DNA of 64,000 bases from Erythrobacter sp. KY5 (lineage in GTDB: Bacteria; Pseudomonadota; Alphaproteobacteria; Sphingomonadales; Sphingomonadaceae): contig NZ_CP021912.1 of NCBI RefSeq assembly GCF_003264115.1, forward strand, positions 3,247,273 through 3,311,272, written 5' to 3'. Positions 18,288-25,699 of the stretch are shown here, one piece after another. The position numbers and the translations under genes are program-made. The first letter of the stretch is position 1, and each line of letters opens with the position of its first letter. The notes under the pieces are model-generated. The model was not told where the DNA came from. It did no database searches and was given only the letters and a program-made list of their open reading frames with translations.

Positions 18288-19085
18288 TCAAGCAACCGGG
18301 CGGCCAATCCCGGTGATGAGCCCTTCCTGAAGCCAGCGCCCAAGCATCGTGCCTGCACGCATCGCGGCGGTCTGAACGCCTTCTTGTGTGGGGTCAATAT
18401 CGCCAAGCAGCGCGGCAATGAGGTCGCCGTAACTCGCCCCGCCCTGCATCGCGGCGATGGCGTCTGCATGGTCGCTTTCGGCAAGGATGAAGGTGGGCCG
18501 GTCACCCTCGCGCCAGACGATGCAGGCTTGCGGGTCGGCGAGCCTGATTTCCGGGCGGTCGCCGCTGTCGCCTGATAGCGCGCGCCACATGGTCTCAAGG
18601 TCATAATCAACGAGCCGGACGGTGCTGCGCGGTTGGAAAGTCAGCGTGAGCGCGCCCCAGTCCTCATCGCCGAACCCCGCGCTCGCCTTGGCAAAGGCTT
18701 CGGTGGTGACAGGCTCGCTGTCAGGCGCGGTGCCGACTTCCATCATGGTCCATTCGAGCCATGCGAGTTCGGCGACTTCGGGGTTCTGGGCGAACAATTC
18801 AGCACAGGTGGCGTCAAAGCCTGCCCCTGCCTCGTCAATAGTCCAGCCAGCCGGGGGGTGCTTTATCGCGTGATGCATGGCGACCTGTTTGAACGGTCCC
18901 TCGCCCACATAGGCCCGCGTGCGCTCGAAGGTTTCTTCAAGCGCGCCCATCAGCGCAGAGCGATAGTTGCCGCGATAGACCGCCATGCCCGCCGCCTGCC
19001 GGTTGCCCCAGCCTTCGGGGAGCGCGGCGCGGTCATCGAGGATCGCTTTGAGGAATGCCTCCTGCCGGTCAGCCAGATCGGTCAT
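18288..19085 (-). CDS. bufC: BufC/HvfC family protein (DUF2063), bufferin maturation partner
   Basis: The 265-residue protein matches the DUF2063 family: RQEAFLKAILDD at the start, then YRGNYRSALMGALEETFERT and a C-terminal region with RLVDYDLETMW. In bufferin operons this protein is the partner of the DUF692 enzyme and is thought to bring in the precursor peptide. The start at 19085 overlaps the bufB stop (ATGA), so the two subunits are translationally coupled. Family identity is from pattern recognition; the interaction is inferred from described systems. Confidence 0.85.
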   Translation of the reverse strand: MTDLADRQEAFLKAILDDRAALPEGWGNRQAAGMAVYRGNYRSALMGALEETFERTRAYVGEGPFKQVAMHHAIKHPPAGWTIDEAGAGFDATCAELFAQNPEVAELAWLEWTMMEVGTAPDSEPVTTEAFAKASAGFGDEDWGALTLTFQPRSTVRLVDYDLETMWRALSGDSGDRPEIRLADPQACIVWREGDRPTFILAESDHADAIAAMQGGASYGDLIAALLGDIDPTQEGVQTAAMRAGTMLGRWLQEGLITGIGRPVA

Positions 19086-19954
19086 GCCGGGACGAGTGCC
19101 TCGCGCGCAATCCCGCGCGCTCGGTCGAGTTCGGTCAGCAGGTCGGCCAAGGGCGGGATATTGCCGTCGCGTTCGATCATGGTGGCAACCGGCTGCGGCA
19201 GCATGGCGATGGCTTTTGCGTAAAGGTCCCACACGCCATCGGCGACCTCGCGGTCATGGGTGTCGATGATGATGTCGCGTTCCTCGGTGGCCGGATCATG
19301 CCCCGCAAGATGGATTTGGCGCACCCGGTCTAGCGGCAGTCCGGCGAGGTATTCCTCAGCCGAAAAGCCATGATTGCGCGCGCTCACATAGATATTGTTG
19401 ACGTCGAGCAGCAGGTAGCACCCGGTTCGCCGTGTCATCTCAGTCAGAAATTCCCACTCGGTAAGTTCATCCTCCGGGAAAGTGAGGTAGCTCGACGGGT
19501 TCTCGAACAGCATCGCGCGGCCCAGCGCGTCTTGCGCCCGGTCGATATTGGCGCAGACCGCAGAAAGCGCTTCCTCGGTCAGCGGCATCGGCAAGAGGTC
19601 GTGCGAATTGTGCGCGCTCGTGCGGGTCCAGCACAGGTGGTCCGAAACCCACAAGGGGTCGATCCGCTGCTCCAGCCGCCTGAGGGTCGCAAGGTATTCC
19701 TCATCCAGCCCGCGCGCCGAACCGATCGACATCGAAACGCCGTGCAGGATCACCGGCAGCCGCTCGCGCACCTGTTCCAGCACGCGCAGCTGGCGTCCGC
19801 CTTCGACCATGTAGTTTTCGGAAATGACCTCGACAAAATCGACCGGCACGTCGTTTTCGTACCCGGGGCCTCCCAGAAAGTCGTCGTAATGTGTGCGCCT
19901 GAGGCCAAGGCCGAAGCCGCCGAAGGGCGCGATAGGGTCGTGGCTGGTGGGCAT
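19082..19954 (-). CDS. bufB: BufB, DUF692 multinuclear non-heme iron oxidase (MNIO)
   Basis: The 290-residue TIM-barrel protein has the DUF692 hallmark metal-binding positions in order: ILHGVSMSIG, VSDHLCW, FENPSSY, LLDVNNIYVSARNHGF, IHLAGHDPA, DTHDREV and MIERDGNIPP. MNIO enzymes modify cysteines of small precursor peptides; in characterised bufferins they form 5-thiooxazole groups that bind copper. The ATG at 19954 follows AAGGAGG. It is the first gene of a bufB-bufC operon that diverges from bufA and has its own SigF-like promoter at 19999-20024. Confidence 0.92.
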   Translation of the reverse strand: MPTSHDPIAPFGGFGLGLRRTHYDDFLGGPGYENDVPVDFVEVISENYMVEGGRQLRVLEQVRERLPVILHGVSMSIGSARGLDEEYLATLRRLEQRIDPLWVSDHLCWTRTSAHNSHDLLPMPLTEEALSAVCANIDRAQDALGRAMLFENPSSYLTFPEDELTEWEFLTEMTRRTGCYLLLDVNNIYVSARNHGFSAEEYLAGLPLDRVRQIHLAGHDPATEERDIIIDTHDREVADGVWDLYAKAIAMLPQPVATMIERDGNIPPLADLLTELDRARGIAREALVPA

Positions 19955-19998
19955 GACATCCTCCTTAGCAGACAATTCGTGCTGCCGTCGCCTCCCGG

Positions 19999-20024
19999 TT
20001 CGCTGGCATTCGCGCCATTGTTAC
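19999..20024 (-). promoter_or_regulatory. Predicted SigF-type ECF promoter of bufB-bufC
   Basis: On the minus strand GTAACA (20024-20019) and CGAA (20002-19999) are separated by exactly 16 bases, leaving a leader of about 37 bases before bufB. From memory, Caulobacter SigF promoters have GTAACC-N16-CGAA. The site differs from that by one base and has the same spacing as the bufA promoter on the other strand. Confidence 0.65.
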
Positions 20025-20082
20025 ACTCCTTAATAGAGGGGCGGGTTCGCGAATGCTCAAATCCAGTTTTTTTGCGAACCTT

Positions 20083-20108
20083 GTAACCGCCCACCGGGCC
20101 AGCGCGAA
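20083..20108 (+). promoter_or_regulatory. Predicted SigF-type ECF promoter of bufA-doxX-sigF-nrsF
   Basis: GTAACC at 20083-20088 and CGAA at 20105-20108 are separated by 16 bases, a full match to the remembered Caulobacter SigF consensus. Transcription should start near 20115, about 50 bases before bufA. No other GTAACC-N16-CGAA was found elsewhere in the window. Confidence 0.75.
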
Positions 20109-20167
20109 TGACAGGGCAGTCCCGCAAGATCGCGGTACGCTAGTTTAGTAGAGTTTGGAGAATTGCC

Positions 20168-20449
20168 ATGAACAAGAAATCGATCACCGCCCTCGCCGGT
20201 CTCGCCCTTACCGCCGGGATCACCGCCGGTCTTGCCACCACCCCGGTCGCTGCACAGGGCGCCAAGGAAAAATGCTACGGCGTTGCGCTTGCAGGCAAGA
20301 ATGACTGCGCCGCAGGTCCGGGCACCAGCTGCGCCGGAACCTCGACCCGCGATTACCAGGGCAATGCCTGGGTCTATGTCGACAAGGGCACCTGCACCAC
20401 CATCGAGACGCCCAAGGGCAAAGGCTCGCTGACCCCGATTGATCGTTAA
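20168..20449 (+). CDS. bufA: BufA, bufferin precursor peptide (DUF2282)
   Basis: The 93-residue product has a Sec signal peptide (about residues 1-30, ending VAAQ) and a short mature part with four cysteines at 36, 47, 55 and 76 in the DUF2282 arrangement [21 protein letters not shown] and [11 protein letters not shown]. In described bufferins the peptide is modified on cysteines by BufB with BufC, exported to the periplasm and buffers copper. The ATG is preceded by TTTGGAGAATTGCC. The gene is transcribed from its own SigF-like promoter and is followed by doxX. Confidence 0.92.
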   Translation: MNKKSITALAGLALTAGITAGLATTPVAAQGAKEKCYGVALAGKNDCAAGPGTSCAGTSTRDYQGNAWVYVDKGTCTTIETPKGKGSLTPIDR

Positions 20450-20536
20450 CCCCCGCGGCTTGGCCACATACAAACTGATCAGGCGGCCGTTCAGGCAAAT
20501 TTCGGTCGCCTGCTCAGGTTTCAGGAGGACATAATC

Positions 20537-21034
20537 ATGAACAGCATCACATCAGCATGGAACCGATTGACCGGCGCCCTTTCGGGCACGTTCGTCGAAA
20601 GCTTCGCGCTTCTCATGAGCCGCGTTGCGCTCGCCGGGATTTTCTGGCGGTCCTATCAAACCAAGGTCGTTGAAGGCAGCCTGCTGCAAATCGACGAGAC
20701 GCAATACTTCATCTTTGCCAACGAGTTCACCGGCCTGCCGATCTCCCCCGATCTCGCCGTGCCGCTGACCGTTTATGCAGAATTCGCGTTCCCGATCCTG
20801 CTCCTGATTGGTCTTGCCAGCCGCTTTTCCGCTGCTGCGCTTGCCGTGATGGCGCTGGTCATCCAGATTTTCGTGTTCCCGACCTGGGCGCACTTCTTCG
20901 GATGGGATCTGACCGTTCTGGCGCTTGCAGCCATCATCATCAGCCGTGGCCCCGGCCTCTTCTCGCTCGATGCCCTGATCGGCCGGTTTACCGGCACGCA
21001 AAAATCGGGTGGCGCGGAGCCCCGTCTGGCCTAA
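20537..21034 (+). CDS. DoxX family membrane protein of the bufferin operon
   Basis: The 165-residue protein has about four membrane helices and the DoxX pattern (SRVALAGIFWRSYQTKV, then FILLLIGLASRFSAAALAVM-like helices). DoxX proteins of this group are common members of bufferin and SigF operons; a role in membrane redox balance or in metal handling is suspected but not established. The ATG follows CAGGAGG. No promoter motif was seen between bufA and this gene, so it is probably co-transcribed with bufA. Confidence 0.85.
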   Translation: MNSITSAWNRLTGALSGTFVESFALLMSRVALAGIFWRSYQTKVVEGSLLQIDETQYFIFANEFTGLPISPDLAVPLTVYAEFAFPILLLIGLASRFSAAALAVMALVIQIFVFPTWAHFFGWDLTVLALAAIIISRGPGLFSLDALIGRFTGTQKSGGAEPRLA

Positions 21035-21065
21035 GGTCCCTCGCGGACTTTGGGAGGGGATCGCC

Positions 21066-21596
21066 ATGGTTGCCGATGAACCAACATTCGCCCGCCTCAT
21101 GGTGGCAGCGCAGGACGGCGACAAGGCCGCAACCAACGTGCTGCTTACCGAGGTGGGCGTATGGCTCGATCGTTACTTCAAACGCCGGGTCCCGCCGCAT
21201 TCGATCGACGACCTCGTTCAGGATGTATTGATCGCGTTCTACACCAAGCGCGCGACCTGGGACCCGTCACGCCCCTTCCTGCCGTGGCTTGCAGCCATTG
21301 CGCGCTATCGCTGGGTCGATCACCTGCGCAAGGTCTACAAGCACGATGCGAAGGAACTGTTCGAAGACGACGCGGTAGAAGACAGCGAGGAAGAAGTGGT
21401 CCTCGCCCGCGTCAGCCTCGACCGTCTGTTCGGCCAGCTTCCCGACAAGCAGGCCGAAGCGATCGAACTGGTCAAGATAAGCGGCCTGTCGATCCGCGAA
21501 GCCGCCGAAAAAACCGGGCAGAGCGAAAGCCTGGTGAAAGTGAATATCCATCGCGGCCTCAAGAAACTGGCCGCCTTGGTCGAGAAAGCCGATTGA
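21066..21596 (+). CDS. sigF: ECF RNA polymerase sigma factor, SigF-like
   Basis: The 176-residue product has region 2 (SIDDLVQDVLIAFYTKRATW followed by FLPWLAAIARYRWVDHLRK) and region 4 (LPDKQAEAIELVKISGLSIR, then SLVKVNIHRGLKKLA). The adjacent DUF1109 anti-sigma gene identifies it as the SigF/NrsF type of alphaproteobacteria, which responds to heavy metals and oxidants. The ATG at 21066 follows GGGAGGGG; an earlier in-frame ATG lies within doxX. Its own operon and the divergent bufBC have matching promoters, so positive autoregulation is likely. Confidence 0.92.
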   Translation: MVADEPTFARLMVAAQDGDKAATNVLLTEVGVWLDRYFKRRVPPHSIDDLVQDVLIAFYTKRATWDPSRPFLPWLAAIARYRWVDHLRKVYKHDAKELFEDDAVEDSEEEVVLARVSLDRLFGQLPDKQAEAIELVKISGLSIREAAEKTGQSESLVKVNIHRGLKKLAALVEKAD

Positions 21597-21597
21597 A

Positions 21598-22281
21598 ATG
21601 AATAACGAAACCCCCTCATCCCCCCGCATGGACCGCGAGGCCCTGATCGCATCCCTTACCGAAGACGTGACCCCGGTAAAGCGCGTGAAGCCCGCCAACG
21701 GCGCGATGCTGATCGGCTTTGCGACGATCGTTGCCGCGATTGTCTCGATTGCGATCTTCGAATTCTGGACCGGTATGGTGTCGGGCGAGGCGTCTGGCTT
21801 CTTCTGGATCACCAATGGCCTGCTCATGGTGCTGGGCGCGGCAAGCACGTCCGCTCTAGTCGCCTCGGCCCTGCCCCGCGTTGGAACGCGCGCCAATGCG
21901 CCGTTCTGGAGCGCGGCGATGCTGGCCGTGATGCCGGTCGCAGCGCTGCTGACGATGTTCTCTATCGAGGCGACGCACGATCATTCGGCGAGCGCCTTTG
22001 CCGACCCGGTCCTGTGGTATTTCGAATGCGCAGCGTACGGTTTCAGCGCCGGTCTGCTGGTTGCGACCGCGGCGGTGATGTTCCTGCGCCAGGGAGCGCC
22101 CGTTTCGATAGAGCGTGCAAGCTGGCTTACCGGCCTTGCCGCCGGGTCGCTCGGGTCGCTGGCTTACGGGATTACCTGCCCGCTCGACACGCTCTCGCAT
22201 GTGGGTATCGTCCATGTCCTGCCGGTCGCGATCTCGGCGGTGGTCGCCCGCCTCGTGGTGCCACCGCTGATCCGCTGGTAG
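21598..22281 (+). CDS. nrsF: NrsF family membrane anti-sigma factor (DUF1109)
   Basis: The 227-residue protein has a cytoplasmic N-terminus of about 30 residues (REALIASLTEDVTPVKRVKP) and six membrane helices, as expected for DUF1109. In Caulobacter NrsF holds SigF inactive, and two conserved periplasmic or membrane cysteines are needed for sensing; here cysteines occur in YFECAAYGFSAG and GITCPLDTLSH. It starts one base after the sigF stop and is followed by a clear terminator. Confidence 0.92.
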   Translation: MNNETPSSPRMDREALIASLTEDVTPVKRVKPANGAMLIGFATIVAAIVSIAIFEFWTGMVSGEASGFFWITNGLLMVLGAASTSALVASALPRVGTRANAPFWSAAMLAVMPVAALLTMFSIEATHDHSASAFADPVLWYFECAAYGFSAGLLVATAAVMFLRQGAPVSIERASWLTGLAAGSLGSLAYGITCPLDTLSHVGIVHVLPVAISAVVARLVVPPLIRW

Positions 22282-22318
22282 ATCGGACAGACGACAAGAC
22301 ACAGATAACAAGACAGGG

Positions 22319-22352
22319 CACCCCGGCGCGTTTCCTACATCGCGCCGGGGTG
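22319..22352 (+). terminator. Terminator of the bufA-doxX-sigF-nrsF operon
   Basis: CACCCCGGCGCG (22319-22330) and CGCGCCGGGGTG (22341-22352) form a perfect 12-bp stem with a 10-base loop. The following TTATTG is a weak T-tract, but the stem is very stable. Confidence 0.75.
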
Positions 22353-22370
22353 TTATTGTGTGCCGGTCAT

Positions 22371-22387
22371 GCAAAGGGTCGCAAATC
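22371..22387 (+). promoter_or_regulatory. Motif shared with the acnA upstream region
   Basis: The 17-base sequence GCAAAGGGTCGCAAATC lies 148 bases before the ispG start. The upstream region of acnA has the same sequence with one mismatch (30409-30425). It contains GCAAA twice, one helical turn apart. This is a candidate operator; the regulator is unknown. Confidence 0.4.
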
Positions 22388-22425
22388 TGCAAAACCGCCG
22401 CCATATGGTGATGCGAACAGCGCCA

Positions 22426-22456
22426 AAGGTGACACTTTGGTCGGCTAAGGTGACAC
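22426..22456 (+). repeat. Direct repeat AAGGTGACAC upstream of ispG
   Basis: AAGGTGACAC occurs at 22426-22435 and again at 22447-22456, a 21-base period (two helical turns). A further inverted repeat, TGGACCG/CGGTCCA with a 9-base loop, follows at 22473-22495. Two side-by-side sites suggest a dimeric activator or repressor, but no regulator can be named. Confidence 0.4.
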
Positions 22457-22518
22457 ATATGCTATTTTCCCCTGGACCGTGTAACATGCGGTCCACTTTC
22501 AGGAATCAGGTCAGTTAG

Positions 22519-23667
22519 ATGAACGCAATCCGCCCCTGGCGAACGGTTGAACGGCGCGAATGCCGCCAGATCATGGTCGGCAATGTGCCGGTTGGCGGCG
22601 ATGCGCCGATCACGGTGCAGACGATGACCAACACGCCGACAGAAGACGCCGCCGCAACGATCGACCAGATCCGCCGCTGCGAGGATGTGGGATGCGACAT
22701 CATCCGCGTCTCGTGCCCGACAGAAGAGGCGACCGCCGCCATGCCGCTGATCACGCGCGCGGCGAACATCCCGGTCGTTGCCGACATCCACTTCCACTAC
22801 AAGCGCGCTCTCGAAGCCGCCGATGCAGGGGCGGCATGCCTGCGCATCAATCCCGGCAATATCGGAGGTTCCGACAGGGTCGCCGAGGTCGTCCGCGCCG
22901 CAAAGGCCAATGGCTGCGCGATCCGCATCGGCGTGAATGCAGGCAGCCTGGAAAAGGACCTGCTTGAGAAGTACGGTGAGCCTTGCCCCGAAGCGCTGAT
23001 CGAAAGCGCGCTCGACCATATCAAGCTGTTGCAGGATCACGACTTCCACGAGTTCAAGGTGGCGGTGAAAGCCAGCGACGTGTTCCTCGCGGTCGCCGCC
23101 TATCACGGCCTTGCCGACGCGGTCGATTGCCCACTTCACCTTGGCATCACCGAAGCGGGCGGGTTGATTGGCGGGACGGTCAAGTCCTCCATCGGCATGG
23201 GATCGCTGCTGTGGGCGGGGATCGGCGACACGATCCGCGTCTCGCTCTCTGCCGAGCCGGAGGAAGAGGTGAAGGTCGGCTACGAAATGCTGAAGGCATT
23301 GGGCATTCGCACGCGCGGAGTTCGCGTGGTCTCGTGCCCCAGCTGCTCGCGTCAGGGCTTCGACGTCATCCGCACGGTCGAAACGCTGGAAAAGCGGCTT
23401 GAGCACATCAAGACGCCGATGAGCCTCAGCGTGCTCGGCTGCGTCGTCAACGGACCGGGCGAGGCGCGCGAGACCGATATCGGTCTTACCGGCGGAGGCT
23501 CTGGCAAGCACATGGTCTACCTCTCGGGCGTCAAGGCGCACACGATCGAGGACGAGGACATGCTCGACCACATCGTTCGCCTCGTCGAGGAAAAGGCCGC
23601 GAGGATCGAAGCAGGCGAGGAGGTCGCCTTCGACCCGCATGCCACCGAAGTCCAAGCCGACGAGTAA
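22519..23667 (+). CDS. ispG: 4-hydroxy-3-methylbut-2-en-1-yl diphosphate synthase (flavodoxin)
   Basis: IspG (GcpE) is the penultimate enzyme of the MEP isoprenoid pathway and needs a [4Fe-4S] cluster. The 382-residue product has the TIM-barrel start [20 protein letters not shown] and the C-terminal cluster ligands in [12 protein letters not shown] and [17 protein letters not shown]. The length matches the bacterial two-domain form. The 237 bases before it carry two unexplained motifs. The following thioredoxin-like gene starts 6 bases after its stop. Confidence 0.97.
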   Translation: MNAIRPWRTVERRECRQIMVGNVPVGGDAPITVQTMTNTPTEDAAATIDQIRRCEDVGCDIIRVSCPTEEATAAMPLITRAANIPVVADIHFHYKRALEAADAGAACLRINPGNIGGSDRVAEVVRAAKANGCAIRIGVNAGSLEKDLLEKYGEPCPEALIESALDHIKLLQDHDFHEFKVAVKASDVFLAVAAYHGLADAVDCPLHLGITEAGGLIGGTVKSSIGMGSLLWAGIGDTIRVSLSAEPEEEVKVGYEMLKALGIRTRGVRVVSCPSCSRQGFDVIRTVETLEKRLEHIKTPMSLSVLGCVVNGPGEARETDIGLTGGGSGKHMVYLSGVKAHTIEDEDMLDHIVRLVEEKAARIEAGEEVAFDPHATEVQADE

Positions 23668-23673
23668 CCACGC

Positions 23674-24177
23674 ATGATCAAGCCGATCCTTGCAGGCCTT
23701 GCCGCTGCATTGCTGGTCACCGGCTGCGCGACCGTCGCCGACACCGGCGGTCATGCCGCTCACGATTACCCTGAGGCGCGTTCCTACGCCGTATCCCAGA
23801 ACGCGATGGGCGATGTCGATGCGGCACTTGCGCGGGCTTTGGACAATGACAAACGCGTTCTGCTGGTGATGGGCGCGAACTGGTGCCACGACAGCCGCGC
23901 GCTCGCCGGATGGCTGACTAGCGAGCGGATCGGCCCGCTAGTGGACGAGCAATACGAGCTGGTCTTCGTCAATATCGGAATGCCTCAGCAAGGCGACGGA
24001 CACAATCTGCACATCGCGCAGCGCTTTGGCCTCGACGATCTGCCCGGTACGCCCAACGTGCTGGTGCTGACCGCAGACGGCACGCTGGTGAATGCCGACA
24101 CGGCAACGACCTGGCGCAACGCAGCGAGCCGCAGCGAAGACGCCATTTACGACGAGCTGGCGAGCCTTGCGGGATAG
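23674..24177 (+). CDS. Thioredoxin-fold lipoprotein with a single active-site cysteine
   Basis: The 167-residue product has a lipobox ending at Cys18 (AALLVTGC) and a thioredoxin-like domain of the Thioredoxin_7 type (DNDKRVLLVMGANWCHDSRAL, then LPGTPNVLVLTADG). The usual CxxC is C71-H-D-S, so only one cysteine remains and a thiol-disulfide oxidoreductase cycle within the site is not possible. It may act on glutathionylated or mixed disulfides, or bind a ligand (inference). It lies between ispG and mntP and is probably in the same operon. Confidence 0.8.
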   Translation: MIKPILAGLAAALLVTGCATVADTGGHAAHDYPEARSYAVSQNAMGDVDAALARALDNDKRVLLVMGANWCHDSRALAGWLTSERIGPLVDEQYELVFVNIGMPQQGDGHNLHIAQRFGLDDLPGTPNVLVLTADGTLVNADTATTWRNAASRSEDAIYDELASLAG

Positions 24178-24192
24178 CCAGACGGCCCGATC

Positions 24193-24735
24193 GTGATTGA
24201 GGCGCTGCTGCTCGCCGTCGCGCTGGCAATGGATGCTTTCGCGGTGGCGCTTGCCCAAGGGGCGCGGTTCCGTCCCGATATCGGCCCGGCCCTCAGGATC
24301 GCGCTGGTCTTCGGCTTTGCGCAAGGCGCGATGGCCGCGCTCGGTTGGGCGCTTGGCGAAGCGGCGCTGGTGTGGGCCGGGGGCCTATTCCACTGGATCG
24401 CCTTCGCCTTGCTGGTCATCATCGGAGGCCTCATGCTGCGGGGCGGAGGAGAGGACGAGGCGCGCCCGCTCATGGGCGTCGCCGCGTTGCTTGGAGCAGC
24501 GCTCGCCACGTCGATCGACGCGCTTGCCGCCGGAGTGGCGCTGCCCGAAATCGCACTTGATCCGCCGATCACGGTCGCGTTGATCGCTGGCGCGACGCTG
24601 GCGCTTTCGCTGGCCGCGGTGCAGCTGGGCAAGATAGCAGGCGAGCGGTTCGGTCGACCGGCGGAGATATGCGGAGGCCTGATCCTGATCGCGCTGGGTT
24701 GCAAGATCGCCCTCGAACACACAGCTGCCATCTGA
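24193..24735 (+). CDS. mntP: Manganese efflux pump MntP family protein
   Basis: The 180-residue protein has six helices with the two internal repeats of the family, AVALAMDAFAVALAQG and GAALATSIDALAAGVALP, whose Asp residues are the expected Mn2+ ligands. It exports Mn(II). The GTG at 24193 is the start; no mntP (yybP-ykoY) riboswitch fits into the 15-base gap before it. The stop overlaps the next start (TGATG). Confidence 0.88.
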   Translation: MIEALLLAVALAMDAFAVALAQGARFRPDIGPALRIALVFGFAQGAMAALGWALGEAALVWAGGLFHWIAFALLVIIGGLMLRGGGEDEARPLMGVAALLGAALATSIDALAAGVALPEIALDPPITVALIAGATLALSLAAVQLGKIAGERFGRPAEICGGLILIALGCKIALEHTAAI

Positions 24736-25658
24736 TGCTTCACGTCGTCCACCACGCCGACTACATGGTCCCGCGTCCGGCAAGCGGGTCGTTCAACTTC
24801 GACAAGTACTACCTCGTAATGGAAGAACTGCGTGGATCGGGCGCGCCGATTACCGAACACGCACCCGATCCCTGCCCGCGCGAATGGCTCGAAGCGGTGC
24901 ACGATCCCGCTTACGTCGATGAGGTCTTCAATGCTCAGGTTCCCCGCGCAAAAGAGCGCCGCATCGGCTTTCCGGTGACGACGCGCATCCGTGACCGGGT
25001 TCGGCACACCAATGGCGGGACGTGGCTCGCAGCGCAGCTTGCCATGCAGCATGGCTATGCCGCCAACAGCGCGGCGGGCAGCCACCATGCACTGGGCGAT
25101 ACGGGCGCAGGCTACTGCGTTTTCAACGACCTAGCCGTCGCCACCAACCGCCTGATTGCACAAGGCGACGCGGCGCGGGTCCTGATCGTCGATCTCGACG
25201 TCCATCAGGGGGACGGAACCGCAAGCCTGCTGGCCGGGCGAGAGGACGTGTTCACGCTCTCCGTCCATGCCGAGAAGAACTTCCCGGTGCGAAAGGCGCG
25301 CTCCACCCTCGATATCGGCCTGCCTGACGGGACCGATGATGATGGCTACATGGAAACGCTCGACAGGCATCTGCCAGGCATTATCGACAGCTTCGCGCCC
25401 GACTTCGTCTTCTACCAGGCAGGCGTCGATCCCCATGTCGAGGACAAGCTGGGAAGGCTCGCCCTGACCGATGAAGGGCTTATGCAGCGCGACCGCTTCG
25501 TCGTGCGAGAGGCGCGCAGGCGCGGCCTCGCGATCGCTTCGGCTCTCGGCGGCGGGTATGGCGATGACCAGCGCGTCGTTGCTGCTCGTCATGCGCGCTC
25601 GATGCTCGCAATGGCTGACGAAAATACGCAAGTGACGCTGGCGCCGCATCGGTGCTAG
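24735..25658 (+). CDS. Histone deacetylase family protein
   Basis: The 307-residue product has the arginase/deacetylase fold: EHAPDPCPREWLEAVHDPAY, AAGSHHALGDTGAGYCVFND (active-site His pair), LIVDLDVHQGDGTA (Zn ligands Asp and His) and QAGVDPHVEDKLG (third Zn ligand Asp). It belongs to the acetoin utilization/acetylpolyamine amidohydrolase-like bacterial class. The substrate may be an acetylated lysine or polyamine. It starts within the mntP stop (TGATG). Confidence 0.9.
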   Translation: MLHVVHHADYMVPRPASGSFNFDKYYLVMEELRGSGAPITEHAPDPCPREWLEAVHDPAYVDEVFNAQVPRAKERRIGFPVTTRIRDRVRHTNGGTWLAAQLAMQHGYAANSAAGSHHALGDTGAGYCVFNDLAVATNRLIAQGDAARVLIVDLDVHQGDGTASLLAGREDVFTLSVHAEKNFPVRKARSTLDIGLPDGTDDDGYMETLDRHLPGIIDSFAPDFVFYQAGVDPHVEDKLGRLALTDEGLMQRDRFVVREARRRGLAIASALGGGYGDDQRVVAARHARSMLAMADENTQVTLAPHRC

Positions 25659-25699
25659 ACGGCGACGGCGCAATTGCAAGCGAGGGGCGAGAGATACAG

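Noticed and set aside
22462..23889. 475-residue antisense ORF opposite ispG
   Set aside because: It is His/Asp/Arg-rich shadow sequence with no recognisable domain; IspG is certain on the plus strand.
24178..24192. Manganese riboswitch (yybP-ykoY) before mntP
   Set aside because: Only 15 bases separate mntP from the preceding gene, so there is no room for the element.
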